Shown here in pieces: positions 19,163 through 28,034 of a DNA stretch of 64,000 nucleotides. The position numbers and the translations under genes were made by a program. The stretch lies in NCBI GenBank assembly GCA_015491905.1, contig WGGC01000041.1, positions 26,758 through 90,757 on the forward strand. Direction: 5' to 3'. The DNA comes from Bacteroidales bacterium. GTDB lineage: Bacteria > Bacteroidota > Bacteroidia > Bacteroidales > F082. Each line of letters begins with the position of its first letter. The stretch's first letter is position 1. The notes under the pieces were generated by a model that worked only from the letters and a program-made list of their open reading frames with translations, ran no database searches and had not been told where the DNA came from.

Positions 19163-19495
19163 TCATTTTTTATCTAGCTTTTTATTACGTTTATGTCTTA
19201 ATTTATCACGTGTTTCTTTTTTTATCATATTATTACGAAAAGCTTCTTCGAGGTTAATTCCTGTTTGATTGGCAAGGCAAATTAAAACAAACAAAACATC
19301 TGCCAATTCATCTCCCAAATCAACTTCTTTATCCGATTCCTTAAAGGATTGTTCCCCATATTTACGCGAAATAATTCTAGCTACCTCCCCTACTTCTTCT
19401 GTCAATATCGCCATATTGGTTAACTCATTAAAATACCTTACACCGGTTGTATTTATCCATTTATCAACTAATTTCTGTGCTTGATTAATTGTCAT
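19163..19495 (-). CDS. MazG-like nucleotide pyrophosphohydrolase
   Basis: A 110-aa all-alpha NTP-pyrophosphatase of the MazG superfamily. The metal-binding motifs are EEVGEVAR (Glu33, Glu34, Glu37) and ELADVLF (Glu63, Asp66). Such enzymes hydrolyse house-cleaning substrates such as aberrant or canonical (d)NTPs to NMP and pyrophosphate. The short single-domain form matches the YpjD/RS21-C6 type. C-terminal tail is Lys-rich. It is divergent from the THUMP methyltransferase. Confidence 0.85.
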   Translation of the reverse strand: MTINQAQKLVDKWINTTGVRYFNELTNMAILTEEVGEVARIISRKYGEQSFKESDKEVDLGDELADVLFVLICLANQTGINLEEAFRNNMIKKETRDKLRHKRNKKLDKK

Positions 19496-19518
19496 TTGCT
19501 ATATTTTTCTATACAAAA

Positions 19519-19526
19519 CAAATATA
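19519..19526 (-). promoter_or_regulatory. Candidate -7 box for the MazG-like gene
   Basis: TATATTTG on the minus strand, 23 bases before the ATG, fits TAnnTTTG. Confidence 0.4.
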
Positions 19527-19580
19527 TCACTTTTCGTAATAATTAAAACAATTCGTTAGCTTGTTAGTTTGTGTTTTTAG

Positions 19581-19588
19581 TACTTTTG
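19581..19588 (+). promoter_or_regulatory. Candidate -7 box for the THUMP methyltransferase
   Basis: TACTTTTG seven bases before the ATG, with TTG at 19561-19563 (17-base spacing). It predicts a leaderless or nearly leaderless mRNA. Confidence 0.45.
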
Positions 19589-19595
19589 CCATCTG

Positions 19596-20783
19596 ATGAA
19601 AGATTTAAAAAAATTAGAACCCGGAATGGATCTTACTGCAAAAACTATTTCCGGTTTGGAAGAAGTGCTTGCCAATGAACTACATGCACTCGGTGCTTCG
19701 GATATAATAACAGGAAAACGCGTTGTATTTTTTAGAGGTGATATAGATATGCTTTATAAAGCAAACTATCTGGCGCGGACTGCTTTGCGAATTTTAAAGC
19801 CCATAGGGGTTTTTACAGTTCGTAATGAAGATGAGTTATATAATAAAATCAAACGAATTGACTGGCCCCAAATTTTCAATACAGATCAAACCTTTGTCGT
19901 AAACTCTTCTGTTTTTCAATCTACAATGACACATTCATTATTTGTTTCATTAAAAACAAAAGATGCTATTGTTGATCAGTTTAGAGAAAAAACAGGAAAG
20001 CGGCCTAATGTAGATAGAAATAATCCTGATTTTATAATTGATATCCATATTAATAAAGAAAAATGCACTGTATCTCTGGACAGTTCCGGACAATCCCTTC
20101 ATAAAAGAGGATATAGAATAGCAGCAGATAAAGCACCATTAAATGAAGTCCTTGCTGCAGGTATGATAAAATTGAGCGGCTGGAAAAAAGAAGGTGACTT
20201 TATAGACCCAATGTGTGGATCGGGAACATTACCCATTGAAGCCGCTATGGATGCCATGCATATTCCTGCCGGGTATTACCGTAAACATTTTGCCTTTGAA
20301 AACTGGAAAGATTTTGATTCAAAAAAATGGTTTAGAATAAAAGATGAAGCTAACAATCAAATTTCTGAATATGATAATCCTATTATTGCTTCCGACCAAT
20401 CTTTTAAAGCTTTTAACATCGCACGTTCAAACTTAAAGAATGCAGGCCTTCATAAAGACATTACACTTTTAAACAAACCATTTGATAAACTTAACCCAGA
20501 AAGTGGAAAAGGACTACTAATTTTTAACCCTCCTTACGGTGAAAGGCTTGAAGAACGAAATATAATCGATTTGTATAAAATGATTGGTGATATTTTAAAA
20601 ACAAAATTCCAGGGATATGAAGCATGGATAATTACAGGAAATATAGAAGCAGCCAAATTTATCGGACTGCGGCCCTCTAAAAAGATTACTTTATATAATG
20701 GCCAAATTGAAAGTAAATTTATCAAATACGAAATGTATGCCGGAAGTCGTAAAGCAAAAAAAAAGAAAAATTTAGAACCATAA
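19596..20783 (+). CDS. THUMP-domain 23S rRNA (guanine-N2) methyltransferase, RlmL/YpsC type
   Basis: A 395-aa SAM-dependent RNA methyltransferase. The N-terminal THUMP region (about 45-165) binds RNA. The Rossmann domain has motif I DPMCGSGTLPIEAA from residue 204 and the catalytic NPPYGERL at 311-318. Length and motifs match the single-domain homologues of the N-terminal half of E. coli RlmL, which makes m2G2445 in 23S rRNA. The Lys-rich tail (AKKKKN) is common here. Target base is inferred from homology. Confidence 0.85.
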   Translation: MKDLKKLEPGMDLTAKTISGLEEVLANELHALGASDIITGKRVVFFRGDIDMLYKANYLARTALRILKPIGVFTVRNEDELYNKIKRIDWPQIFNTDQTFVVNSSVFQSTMTHSLFVSLKTKDAIVDQFREKTGKRPNVDRNNPDFIIDIHINKEKCTVSLDSSGQSLHKRGYRIAADKAPLNEVLAAGMIKLSGWKKEGDFIDPMCGSGTLPIEAAMDAMHIPAGYYRKHFAFENWKDFDSKKWFRIKDEANNQISEYDNPIIASDQSFKAFNIARSNLKNAGLHKDITLLNKPFDKLNPESGKGLLIFNPPYGERLEERNIIDLYKMIGDILKTKFQGYEAWIITGNIEAAKFIGLRPSKKITLYNGQIESKFIKYEMYAGSRKAKKKKNLEP

Positions 20784-20785
20784 AA

Positions 20786-20827
20786 AAGAAAAAAGAGACA
20801 ATCTAAAAAAGACAATCTCTTTTTTTC
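20786..20827. terminator. Bidirectional terminator between convergent genes
   Basis: AAAAAGAGA (20790-20798) pairs with TCTCTTTTT (20816-20824), with a small internal stem, giving A- and T-tracts on both sides. Confidence 0.65.
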
Positions 20828-20844
20828 TACTAATTTATATGTAT

Positions 20845-22209
20845 TTATTCTTTTGCAAAATATCTATAAAACCATGTAATAGTTTCAATCCCCTTATAAA
20901 AATGTGACAATGGATAATTTTCGTTGGGTGAATGAATGGCATCCGACTCTAAACCAAACCCCATTAAAATAGTTTTTACACCTAATATTTTTTCAAAATC
21001 AGAAACAATTGGAATACTTCCCCCACTTCGTGTAGGAACCGGAATTTTGGAGTATACTTTTTCATAGGCTTTCTCAGCAGCTGCATAGGCGGGAAAATCA
21101 ATAGGACAAACGTAGGCCTGACCTCCGTGTAATGATTCCACCTTAACTTTTACTGACTTTGGAGCAATTTGAGTAAAATAATCCTGAAACAATTTAGCAA
21201 TTTTATTATGGTCCTGGTTTGGCACCAATCGTGAAGAAACCTTAGCAAACGCTTTTGAGGGTAAAACAGTTTTAGCACCTTCACCTGTATAGCCACCCCA
21301 AATACCACAAACATCAAATGAAGGTCGAATACCTGTACGTTCTATTGTAGTATATCCTGTTTCCCCATATAATTCGTCTACTCCAATAGAATTCTTATAT
21401 TCCTTTTCATCAAATGGAGCTTTATTTAGCATTTCTCTTTCTTTTTCAGAGACTTCTAAAACATCATCGTAAAAACCCGGAATAGTAATATGATTATTAT
21501 CGTCGGTTATAGATGCTATCATTTTTGATAAAATATTTATTGGATTAGCAACAGCTCCACCAAATAAACCTGAATGCAAATCACGATTTGGCCCTGTAAC
21601 CTCTACCTGCCAATATGCTAAACCTCTTAATCCTACAGTAATAGAAGGAATATCCGAAGCTATCATTCCTGTATCGGAAACTAAAATAACATCGGCTTTT
21701 AACATTTCCTTATGGGATTCGCAAAATTCCGGCAAATTAACAGATCCTACTTCTTCTTCACCTTCAATCATGAACTTTACATTTACCGGTAAACTATCTG
21801 TTTTAACAAGCGCTTCAAATGCTTTTGCATGCATAAAACCCTGGCCTTTATCATCATCAGCCCCTCGCGCATATATTTTACCATCTCTAATTTCGGGTTC
21901 AAAAGGAGGGGAATCCCACAAGTTAATCGGATCGACAGGCATAACATCATAATGTGCATAAACTAATACTGTTGGCTTAGCCGGATCAATTATTTTTTCG
22001 GCATATACTATTGGATTCCCGTTGGTTGGCATCACTTCAGCCCTGTCAACACCCGCATTTAAAAAAGTTTCCTTATAATATTCAGCAGCTTTTAACATAT
22101 CAGATTTATGTTCTGACTGAGAACTAATGGAAGGTATCCGGATTAATCCAAATAATTCTTGTAGGAACCGGTCTTTATTCTCTTCTATATACTTTTTTAC
22201 ATTATCCAT
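20845..22209 (-). CDS. M20-family metallo-dipeptidase
   Basis: A 454-aa zinc dipeptidase of the PepV/CNDP type. Metal ligands and catalytic residues appear in HYDVMP (His86, Asp88), ARGADDDKGQ (bridging Asp) and EGEEEVGS (catalytic Glu, then ligand Glu). A dimerisation domain sits between about 210 and 360, and the last His ligand near ESDAIHSPNE. No signal peptide, so cytosolic peptide turnover. Single gene, converging on the methyltransferase. Confidence 0.92.
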   Translation of the reverse strand: MDNVKKYIEENKDRFLQELFGLIRIPSISSQSEHKSDMLKAAEYYKETFLNAGVDRAEVMPTNGNPIVYAEKIIDPAKPTVLVYAHYDVMPVDPINLWDSPPFEPEIRDGKIYARGADDDKGQGFMHAKAFEALVKTDSLPVNVKFMIEGEEEVGSVNLPEFCESHKEMLKADVILVSDTGMIASDIPSITVGLRGLAYWQVEVTGPNRDLHSGLFGGAVANPINILSKMIASITDDNNHITIPGFYDDVLEVSEKEREMLNKAPFDEKEYKNSIGVDELYGETGYTTIERTGIRPSFDVCGIWGGYTGEGAKTVLPSKAFAKVSSRLVPNQDHNKIAKLFQDYFTQIAPKSVKVKVESLHGGQAYVCPIDFPAYAAAEKAYEKVYSKIPVPTRSGGSIPIVSDFEKILGVKTILMGFGLESDAIHSPNENYPLSHFYKGIETITWFYRYFAKE

Positions 22210-22267
22210 ACTTACTTTTTTTAACTATTAATTTTAAATTATTACCGCTCGTAAAATTACAATATTT

Positions 22268-23029
22268 CTATAAAAGGAAAGGAAAAACAGCCTTCCTGTC
22301 GGCAGGATAATTTTTAAACATCTTTTTATACCATCTTTGATGGTCAAGAGAACGAGGAATTAAATTTGCCATTGTCCACAGTGCAAATGCAAAACCAGGT
22401 AAACTCCAAGCCATAAATGCCCAGCCAATCCATTCTATAATTTCCCCCAACAAGTTTGGAGATGAAACATATTCAAATAACCCACCGTAAGGGATGTAAT
22501 AACCTTTTTTTCCATTGCTTCTAAGATTTAATAAAATTTGATCGGAATAAATGTTTAAATACATTCCACCAAAAAACAAAACGAATCCCAAAATAAACTG
22601 CCATTTAAAAAACCAAGTGTCAGGATAAGGAGAGCTTATATTTCCAAACCAATATCCATTAAAAAATCCATTAATGAAATTAAATAAAAATGCCATAATA
22701 ACTATTACCCATGGCATCCGCTTACCATTATCCTTTAATTGAAAAGGATAAATAAAAACACGTCGAATATAATGGAGCATAAAAAGGCCATAGATCACAT
22801 ATTCAGGTAATGTTTTGTCTGCTTTACCCGTAAAAAAGAACCAGGAGAAAAATAATAAAACAGGAATCTCCATAAAAAACCATGCCCACCGGTTCGCCAA
22901 TGTCGGACCCCATGTATTGGTTGTATGTCTTCCATAAGGCGCTGTAACACGAAGTAATATAAGAAATACCACCAAAGCTAATCCAATCCAAATGTAAAGT
23001 AACAGAAAAAAGGTTTCCTTTGAAATCAT
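22268..23029 (-). CDS. Steroid 5-alpha-reductase-like membrane protein
   Basis: A 253-aa protein with about six membrane helices and the conserved C-terminal pattern of 3-oxo-5-alpha-steroid 4-dehydrogenases: GYYIPYGGLFEYVSSPNLLGEIIEWIG-like region, with motif SPNLLGE. The N-terminal TAPYGRH motif is also typical. In bacteria the natural substrate is unknown (possibly an enone lipid). The gene starts three bases after the SDR gene ends, so both are likely one operon acting on the same class of compound. Confidence 0.8.
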   Translation of the reverse strand: MISKETFFLLLYIWIGLALVVFLILLRVTAPYGRHTTNTWGPTLANRWAWFFMEIPVLLFFSWFFFTGKADKTLPEYVIYGLFMLHYIRRVFIYPFQLKDNGKRMPWVIVIMAFLFNFINGFFNGYWFGNISSPYPDTWFFKWQFILGFVLFFGGMYLNIYSDQILLNLRSNGKKGYYIPYGGLFEYVSSPNLLGEIIEWIGWAFMAWSLPGFAFALWTMANLIPRSLDHQRWYKKMFKNYPADRKAVFPFLL

Positions 23030-23032
23030 GAA

Positions 23033-24010
23033 TTAAAAATAAGACATTTTTTTAAACCACAATAAAGTATCTCTCAAGGTATCTTCCAAAGGCCTCGCTG
23101 AATAATTTAATTCCTTAACAGCCTTATTACTTGAAATATGATTATTACAATGTTGTAGAATATTTAATGATTCAAGAGTATATAAAGGCGATTTTCCCAT
23201 GATTTTATTACCAAATGACATAAATGGCAGTCCTATTTTCGCCATCCATAAAGGAATAACCGGAATCTTCTGCTTCTTTCCGTTAAAACTGGATATAATA
23301 TCTGCAAAACCTTTAATTTCTCTCCATTTTCCAGATAATATAAACTTTTGGCCTGGAGCACCCATAGTAATAGCATTCACAGCAGCCATAGAAATATCAC
23401 GAACATCTACCCAGTCATATCCTCCCGGGATAATAGCAGGTAAATGGCCCTTATATAGCATTAAAATAAAACGACCAATGAAAGAAGGCTTAAAATCATA
23501 CGGACCTACAACAGCTGTGGGATTCAAAACCAGTACTTCAAAGGTTTTTGTATTTTGTTCTAATACCCATTGTTCTGCAATAGCTTTTGTTTTTTCATAG
23601 GTTGATTTAGAATTCAGCTGTAAAGGTCGGTTTTCATCCATAACTTCATTTAAAGGTATGTGCGACATGGCATGAATAGAACTGAAATGAATAAAACGTC
23701 TTACATTTGCATTTCTACATGCATTAAGAACATTTTGTGTACCAATCACATTTACTTCATAAACATTTTTAAAAGTATCCCCACCTATAGAAATAGAAGC
23801 TGCCAAATGTTCAACAACATCTAAACCTTTACAAAATTTATTCAAAGATTTAATATCCAGTAAATCTCCCTTTACATACTCAACATTTAATCCTTTAAAA
23901 ATATCTTTACCATTTCGTACTAATACCCTAACATCGTGTCCATATTTTAACAAATCCCTGACTAAATTAGCACCAATATGTCCTGTGGCCCCGGTAACTC
24001 CTACTTTCAT
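23033..24010 (-). CDS. NAD-dependent epimerase/dehydratase (extended SDR)
   Basis: A 325-aa extended short-chain dehydrogenase. The NAD(P) motif GATGHIG is at residues 7-13, and the catalytic YxxxK appears as YEKTK with an upstream Ser (HFSSIH). It resembles the 3-beta-hydroxysteroid dehydrogenase/dihydroflavonol reductase branch (GYDWVDVRD). Together with the 5-alpha-reductase-like gene immediately downstream, it suggests a two-step reduction of an isoprenoid or enone lipid; this is inference. First gene of the pair. Confidence 0.85.
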   Translation of the reverse strand: MKVGVTGATGHIGANLVRDLLKYGHDVRVLVRNGKDIFKGLNVEYVKGDLLDIKSLNKFCKGLDVVEHLAASISIGGDTFKNVYEVNVIGTQNVLNACRNANVRRFIHFSSIHAMSHIPLNEVMDENRPLQLNSKSTYEKTKAIAEQWVLEQNTKTFEVLVLNPTAVVGPYDFKPSFIGRFILMLYKGHLPAIIPGGYDWVDVRDISMAAVNAITMGAPGQKFILSGKWREIKGFADIISSFNGKKQKIPVIPLWMAKIGLPFMSFGNKIMGKSPLYTLESLNILQHCNNHISSNKAVKELNYSARPLEDTLRDTLLWFKKMSYF

Positions 24011-24444
24011 ATTTTTATATTCTATATCTGCTATCAGATAACACTTAACACCTCTTAACGATAAATATTCTGTATTTTAATAAGTTATCAGTTATTAAAA
24101 TTCATTATTTTAAGAAAATTATTCATATTAATCACGAATAAACATACAATGTAATTCACTCTGAAATCATTAATCTCTCAAAAGATTTTTCTATTCAATC
24201 TCATGTAAAATTAAAATAGAAAAATATTTTTTTACATAATAATATTTCGTTTAGCACATATTATCTTATTAATTAAATGCAAGATAACAAATTATTAAAC
24301 CTGTATTTTATCTATTAAGCAATTGTTTTTAATAAATTTAAATATTTTTTACATTATTCTATTGATAATCATACCTCATAAAGATTTTTTTTCTACTTTT
24401 GCACTCCAAATTTTATTAAATTTAATTAACTAATAAACAAAAAG
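24011..24444. other. 434-base intergenic region upstream of rpsF
   Basis: Very AT-rich with no ORF, tRNA or strong hairpin that I can see. It separates the divergent SDR gene and the ribosomal protein operon and holds the rpsF -7 box near its right end. Confidence 0.6.
24394..24401 (+). promoter_or_regulatory. Candidate -7 box for rpsF-rpsR-rplI
   Basis: TACTTTTG followed by a purine-poor CACTCC, 43 bases before the rpsF ATG. The nearest upstream TTG is too far for the normal spacing. Confidence 0.5.
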
Positions 24445-24813
24445 ATGGTAAATCAGTATGAAACCGTTTTCATTTTAACTCCCGTTTTATCTGAAGATCA
24501 GGTAAAGGAAGCGGTAAAAGATTACGAGAAACTCATCACCGATAATGGTGGAGAGTTTGTAAATCAGGAAAATTGGGGTATGCGTAAGCTGGCATATCCA
24601 ATTCAAAAGAAGTCTACAGGTTTTTATAATTTATTTGAATTCAGAGTAGAAGGTTCTTTTATTGAAAAACTGGAAGTGCAGTTTATCCGTGATGAAAGAG
24701 TGTTAAGGTTTTTAACAGTAAAACTTGATAAACATGGAATAGCATATAGTGAAAAAAGGCGAAAAAAAGCCGGTATTAAAAATGAAGTAAAAGAAAAAAG
24801 CAACAAAGCATAA
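24445..24813 (+). CDS. rpsF: 30S ribosomal protein S6
   Basis: A 122-aa bS6 protein (start MVNQYETVFILTPVLS, RNA-contact region LAYPIQKKSTGFY). It binds 16S rRNA together with S18 in the platform. First gene of rpsF-rpsR-rplI. The C-terminal tail is Lys-rich and longer than in E. coli after removal of its glutamate tail, which is usual. Confidence 0.97.
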   Translation: MVNQYETVFILTPVLSEDQVKEAVKDYEKLITDNGGEFVNQENWGMRKLAYPIQKKSTGFYNLFEFRVEGSFIEKLEVQFIRDERVLRFLTVKLDKHGIAYSEKRRKKAGIKNEVKEKSNKA

Positions 24814-24846
24814 TTCTTTTAGTTTAAAAATTAAAAAGATATAACA

Positions 24847-25113
24847 ATGGCACAAAGTTCAGAAATAAAATATTTGACACCTATAGCAGTTGACACAAGC
24901 AAGAAAAAGTACTGCAGATTCAAGAAAAATCATATTAAATATATTGATTATAAGGATGCTGATTTCTTACTCCGTTTTGTAAATGAGCAAGGTAAAATTT
25001 TACCACGTCGCATTACAGGTACTTCAACAAAATACCAGAAAAAAGTTGCTCGTGCAGTAAAAAGAGCACGTCACCTTGCCTTAATGCCTTATGTAGCTGA
25101 CTTATTAAAATAA
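24847..25113 (+). CDS. rpsR: 30S ribosomal protein S18
   Basis: An 88-aa bS18 protein with the conserved [20 protein letters not shown] and the [20 protein letters not shown] end. It pairs with S6 on 16S rRNA. It lies 33 bases after rpsF. A single Cys (KKKYCRFK) is present, not the four-Cys zinc form. Confidence 0.97.
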   Translation: MAQSSEIKYLTPIAVDTSKKKYCRFKKNHIKYIDYKDADFLLRFVNEQGKILPRRITGTSTKYQKKVARAVKRARHLALMPYVADLLK

Positions 25114-25129
25114 AAGGGAGGAAATTACA

Positions 25130-25579
25130 ATGGAGATAATATTAAAACAAGACATTTCAGGATTAGGATATAAAAATGACCTGGTTACTGTTAAAAGCGG
25201 ATATGCCCGTAATTATTTAATTCCAAAAGGTATTGCAATCTTAGCGACCGAATCAAATAAAAAACAACTGGCAGAAACAAAGAAACAACAAGCTTACAAG
25301 GAAGAAAAGATTAAATCTGAAGCTCAAGTTATAGCTACAGCATTGGAAAATGCAGATTTAACTATAGGTGTTAAAGCCAGCACGAAAGGTAAGATTTTTG
25401 GTTCGGTAAACAATATTATGATTGCTGATGCAATTTCAACACAGAAAAATCTTGATATAGACAGAAAAAAGATTGAAGTAGATGGTGATGCTATTAAAGA
25501 AATAGGAAAATATACTGCTTCAGTTAAACTGCACAGAGATATTGTAGTAAAAATTAATCTGGATGTAAAAGCAGAATAA
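25130..25579 (+). CDS. rplI: 50S ribosomal protein L9
   Basis: A 149-aa bL9 with N-terminal domain GYKNDLVTVKSGYARNYLIP, a central long helix and a C-terminal domain ending DIVVKINLDVKAE. A good ribosome site (GGGAGGAAA) precedes its ATG, unusual in this genome. Last gene of the operon, followed by a strong terminator. Confidence 0.97.
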   Translation: MEIILKQDISGLGYKNDLVTVKSGYARNYLIPKGIAILATESNKKQLAETKKQQAYKEEKIKSEAQVIATALENADLTIGVKASTKGKIFGSVNNIMIADAISTQKNLDIDRKKIEVDGDAIKEIGKYTASVKLHRDIVVKINLDVKAE

Positions 25580-25594
25580 GATTATTATTTTATT

Positions 25595-25629
25595 AAAAAA
25601 ACCCTTTCTGAAATAGAAAGGGTTTTTTT
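25595..25629 (+). terminator. Terminator of rpsF-rpsR-rplI
   Basis: An 11-bp perfect stem AAACCCTTTCT/AGAAAGGGTTT with loop GAAAT and a seven-T run. Confidence 0.9.
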
Positions 25630-25648
25630 GTTTTTATACCTTCGCATA

Positions 25649-26395
25649 ATGCTAAATAAAAATACTATTAAACATATACATTCCCTTAGGCAGGTAAAAT
25701 ATCGCAAAAAGCTAAATGAATTTATAGCAGAAGGAAATACCATTGTAAAAGACTTTATTAAAAGTAACTTACAGATAATAAAAATTTTCGCAAACGAAGA
25801 TTGGATAAAAAACAACAAATCATTAATAAGAGGAGTTCCTTTTGATATAGTTTCTAAAAATGATATGTCTAGAATTACCTTTCTTAAAAATCCATCTGAA
25901 GTCCTTGCAATAATAAAAAAGCCTGAATTTTCATTGCCTGATGTAGAAGATTCACAAAATTACATATTAGCACTGGACAAAATAAAAGATCCCGGAAACC
26001 TTGGCACCATTATCAGAACCGCCGATTGGTTTGGGATAAAGGATATTGTATGCTCAAAAGAAACAGTAGATGCTTTTAACCCTAAAGTAATTCAAGCTAC
26101 AATGGGTTCTATTTCCAGAGTAAAAGTACATTATTATCCATTAAAAGAATTCCTTAAAGAAGCTAATGGAAAAATAAAAGTTTTTGGAGCAACACTAAAA
26201 GGAAAGCCAATTCAGGATATTCCGAAAGCAGAGAAAGGAATACTTTTAATCGGCAGTGAAGCTCATGGTATATCCAAAGAACTTTATCCATATATTAATG
26301 AAGAAATATTTATACCTTCAGCAGCTAATTCTAAAGCAGAATCACTAAATGCAGCTGTAGCAACAGCTTTAATATGCTATTCATTTATATTATAA
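25649..26395 (+). CDS. TrmH/SpoU-family RNA 2'-O-methyltransferase
   Basis: A 248-aa SPOUT methyltransferase. An N-terminal substrate-binding region (RKKLNEFIAEGNTIVKDF) is followed by the knot domain with motif 1 DPGNLGTIIRTADW, motif 2 LIGSEAHGISKE and motif 3 IPSAANSKAESLNAAVATALI. It methylates ribose in tRNA or rRNA; the exact site cannot be told. I start at ATG 25649 because the upstream in-frame TTG (25628) lies in the rplI terminator T-tract. TACCTTCG at 25637-25644 is a near-consensus -7 box, predicting a short leader. Confidence 0.9.
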   Translation: MLNKNTIKHIHSLRQVKYRKKLNEFIAEGNTIVKDFIKSNLQIIKIFANEDWIKNNKSLIRGVPFDIVSKNDMSRITFLKNPSEVLAIIKKPEFSLPDVEDSQNYILALDKIKDPGNLGTIIRTADWFGIKDIVCSKETVDAFNPKVIQATMGSISRVKVHYYPLKEFLKEANGKIKVFGATLKGKPIQDIPKAEKGILLIGSEAHGISKELYPYINEEIFIPSAANSKAESLNAAVATALICYSFIL

Positions 26396-26484
26396 TAAAA
26401 TATTCTGACCATAGTCACATTTTGGAAACAACTTAGTAAGTCTTAAATATTGTGAATTATTTCACCAAATAATAAAATATATTG

Positions 26485-26492
26485 TATTTTTG
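26485..26492 (+). promoter_or_regulatory. Candidate -7 box for the small Cys-rich membrane protein
   Basis: TATTTTTG matches TAnnTTTG, 22 bases before the ATG at 26514. Confidence 0.45.
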
Positions 26493-26513
26493 TAAAACAA
26501 AATTTAAAATAAA

Positions 26514-26780
26514 ATGTTTATAAAATTATTTCTTTTATCCAGTATAATAATCGGAATTGCTATTGCAGGTTTTGCAATTAAAATGTTTTTCCAAAAAGAT
26601 GCTATGTTCAAAAAAACATGCTCCAGCAGTATTGTTGATAAAAATACAGGAAAAAAATTAAGTTGTGCTGGTGGTGGTTCATGTCATAGTCCTGTTGTTG
26701 AAGAAATCAATTATCAGAAAAACAGCCCTATAAGCAAGGTTAACATTAAAAAATTAATGGATGCCGCCTCAAGTGATTAA
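26514..26780 (+). CDS. Small membrane-anchored protein with a Cys cluster
   Basis: An 88-aa protein of unknown function. One N-terminal hydrophobic helix (about residues 3-23) is followed by a segment with Cys at about 36, 51 and 57 (KKTCSSS, LSCAGGGSC), then a polar tail. The GGGSCHS spacing could bind metal or an Fe-S cluster, but this is speculation. Similar short proteins with one helix and a Gly/Cys stretch are frequent in Bacteroidota. It has its own promoter-like box and a strong terminator, so it looks like a real monocistronic gene. Confidence 0.65.
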   Translation: MFIKLFLLSSIIIGIAIAGFAIKMFFQKDAMFKKTCSSSIVDKNTGKKLSCAGGGSCHSPVVEEINYQKNSPISKVNIKKLMDAASSD

Positions 26781-26810
26781 GAGTTAAATTATTCAAAAAT
26801 AAATAAGTAA

Positions 26811-26847
26811 AAGCCGGAAGTATAAAAAAATTCCGGCTTTTTTTTTA
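26811..26847 (+). terminator. Terminator of the small membrane protein gene
   Basis: AAGCCGGAA/TTCCGGCTT, a 9-bp stem with an 11-nt loop and a long T-tract. Confidence 0.9.
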
Positions 26848-26969
26848 TAATTTTTCATTAAGCTGTGAAATAACTTAACTTTTTATTATTTAGTAATTCA
26901 GGTAATAAAAATAATTAAATAGAATTAAACATATAATAAAAGGTTATTTATGCTATTAATTTCTATAAT

Positions 26970-27000
26970 TTTGATTTAACAAATAAATATTATAACTTTG
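26970..27000 (+). promoter_or_regulatory. Consensus promoter for the lipase-like hydrolase
   Basis: TTTG at 26970-26973, exactly 19 bases, then TAACTTTG at 26993-27000. This matches the Bacteroidota primary-sigma consensus at all fixed positions, 50 bases before the ATG. Confidence 0.75.
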
Positions 27001-27049
27001 TAGTAACCTGATTTTTATATTTTTAATTATTAAAATAAACCATACTGCA

Positions 27050-27988
27050 ATGAAAGATACAATTAAAAAAGAGTATAATTTCCTTACATTTAATCAGCCG
27101 GATGATTATGAAGGAAAGGTTATAACGACTTTAATTTCCCGCCAAACTCAAAAGAATACAAAAAAAGCTTTTTTGTATTTACATGGCTTCAATGATTATT
27201 TTTTTCAGGATCATATGGCAGATTGGGCTAATAAAGAAGGATTAAATTTTTATGCACTTGAATTAAGAAAATATGGCAGGTCTATTTTGCCAAACCAAAC
27301 TCCTAATGATTTCAGAGATTATCATGAATATTTTGAAGACATTGATACAGCTATAAAACATATTAAGGAAAATGATAACAATGAAAAAATAGTTTTCATG
27401 GGTCATTCTAATGGTGGTTTAATATCATCCCTGTACGCTGATGAAGGAAAATACAAGGACAATATTAACTTATTGATTCTTAATAGCCCGTTTTTTGAGT
27501 TTAATATTGATCCAATTTTAAAAGCCACCTTTTTACCTTTGATGTCCGCATTAGGAAAGAGCTTCCCTAAAATAGCCTCACCAGTAGGATTGGATACGGG
27601 TTACGGGTATAGTATCCATAAAAGCCATAAAGGAGAATGGGATTATGATTTAAAATTAAAACCTGATGCGGGTTTTAAAATTCATGCAGGGTGGATACGA
27701 GCTGTTAGGACAGCACAAAAAAGGTTACAAAGCGGATTAAATATTCAGGTACCAATTCTGGTCATGTATTCTAAAAAAAGTGTAAAACCGGGAAATTTCA
27801 AACCTGAGATGAAACACTCAGATTCAGTATTAAACGTAAAAGATATTGAGTTTTATTCAGATAAATTAGGGCCAAACATTACTAAAGTTTCTTTTGAAGG
27901 GGGACTTCATGATTTGTTATTATCAGAAAAACCGGTACGGGAAAAGGTTTTATCAACAATGAGTGATTTTGTAAATAAAAATCTTTAA
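27050..27988 (+). CDS. Alpha/beta hydrolase, monoglyceride-lipase-like (S33 clan)
   Basis: A 312-aa serine hydrolase. The oxyanion strand FLYLHGFNDYFFQ, nucleophile Ser120 in GHSNGG, and a final His in GGLHDLLLS (about residue 290) make a full triad with an Asp near the SVLNV/FYSDKL region. It has no signal peptide. Similarity is to lysophospholipase/monoacylglycerol lipase proteins; substrate not known. It has its own consensus promoter and ends at a shared bidirectional terminator. Confidence 0.85.
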   Translation: MKDTIKKEYNFLTFNQPDDYEGKVITTLISRQTQKNTKKAFLYLHGFNDYFFQDHMADWANKEGLNFYALELRKYGRSILPNQTPNDFRDYHEYFEDIDTAIKHIKENDNNEKIVFMGHSNGGLISSLYADEGKYKDNINLLILNSPFFEFNIDPILKATFLPLMSALGKSFPKIASPVGLDTGYGYSIHKSHKGEWDYDLKLKPDAGFKIHAGWIRAVRTAQKRLQSGLNIQVPILVMYSKKSVKPGNFKPEMKHSDSVLNVKDIEFYSDKLGPNITKVSFEGGLHDLLLSEKPVREKVLSTMSDFVNKNL

Positions 27989-28000
27989 CAAACACCTAAC

Positions 28001-28032
28001 AAAAAAGGCTATCTTATCAAATAGCCTTTTCA
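28001..28032. terminator. Bidirectional terminator between convergent genes
   Basis: AAAAGGCTAT/ATAGCCTTTT, a 10-bp stem with an 8-nt loop, flanked by A and T runs. Confidence 0.85.
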
Positions 28033-28034
28033 TT

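Noticed and set aside
25628..25648. Upstream TTG start for the SpoU methyltransferase
   Set aside because: It lies in the T-tract of the rplI terminator and adds residues not belonging to the family.
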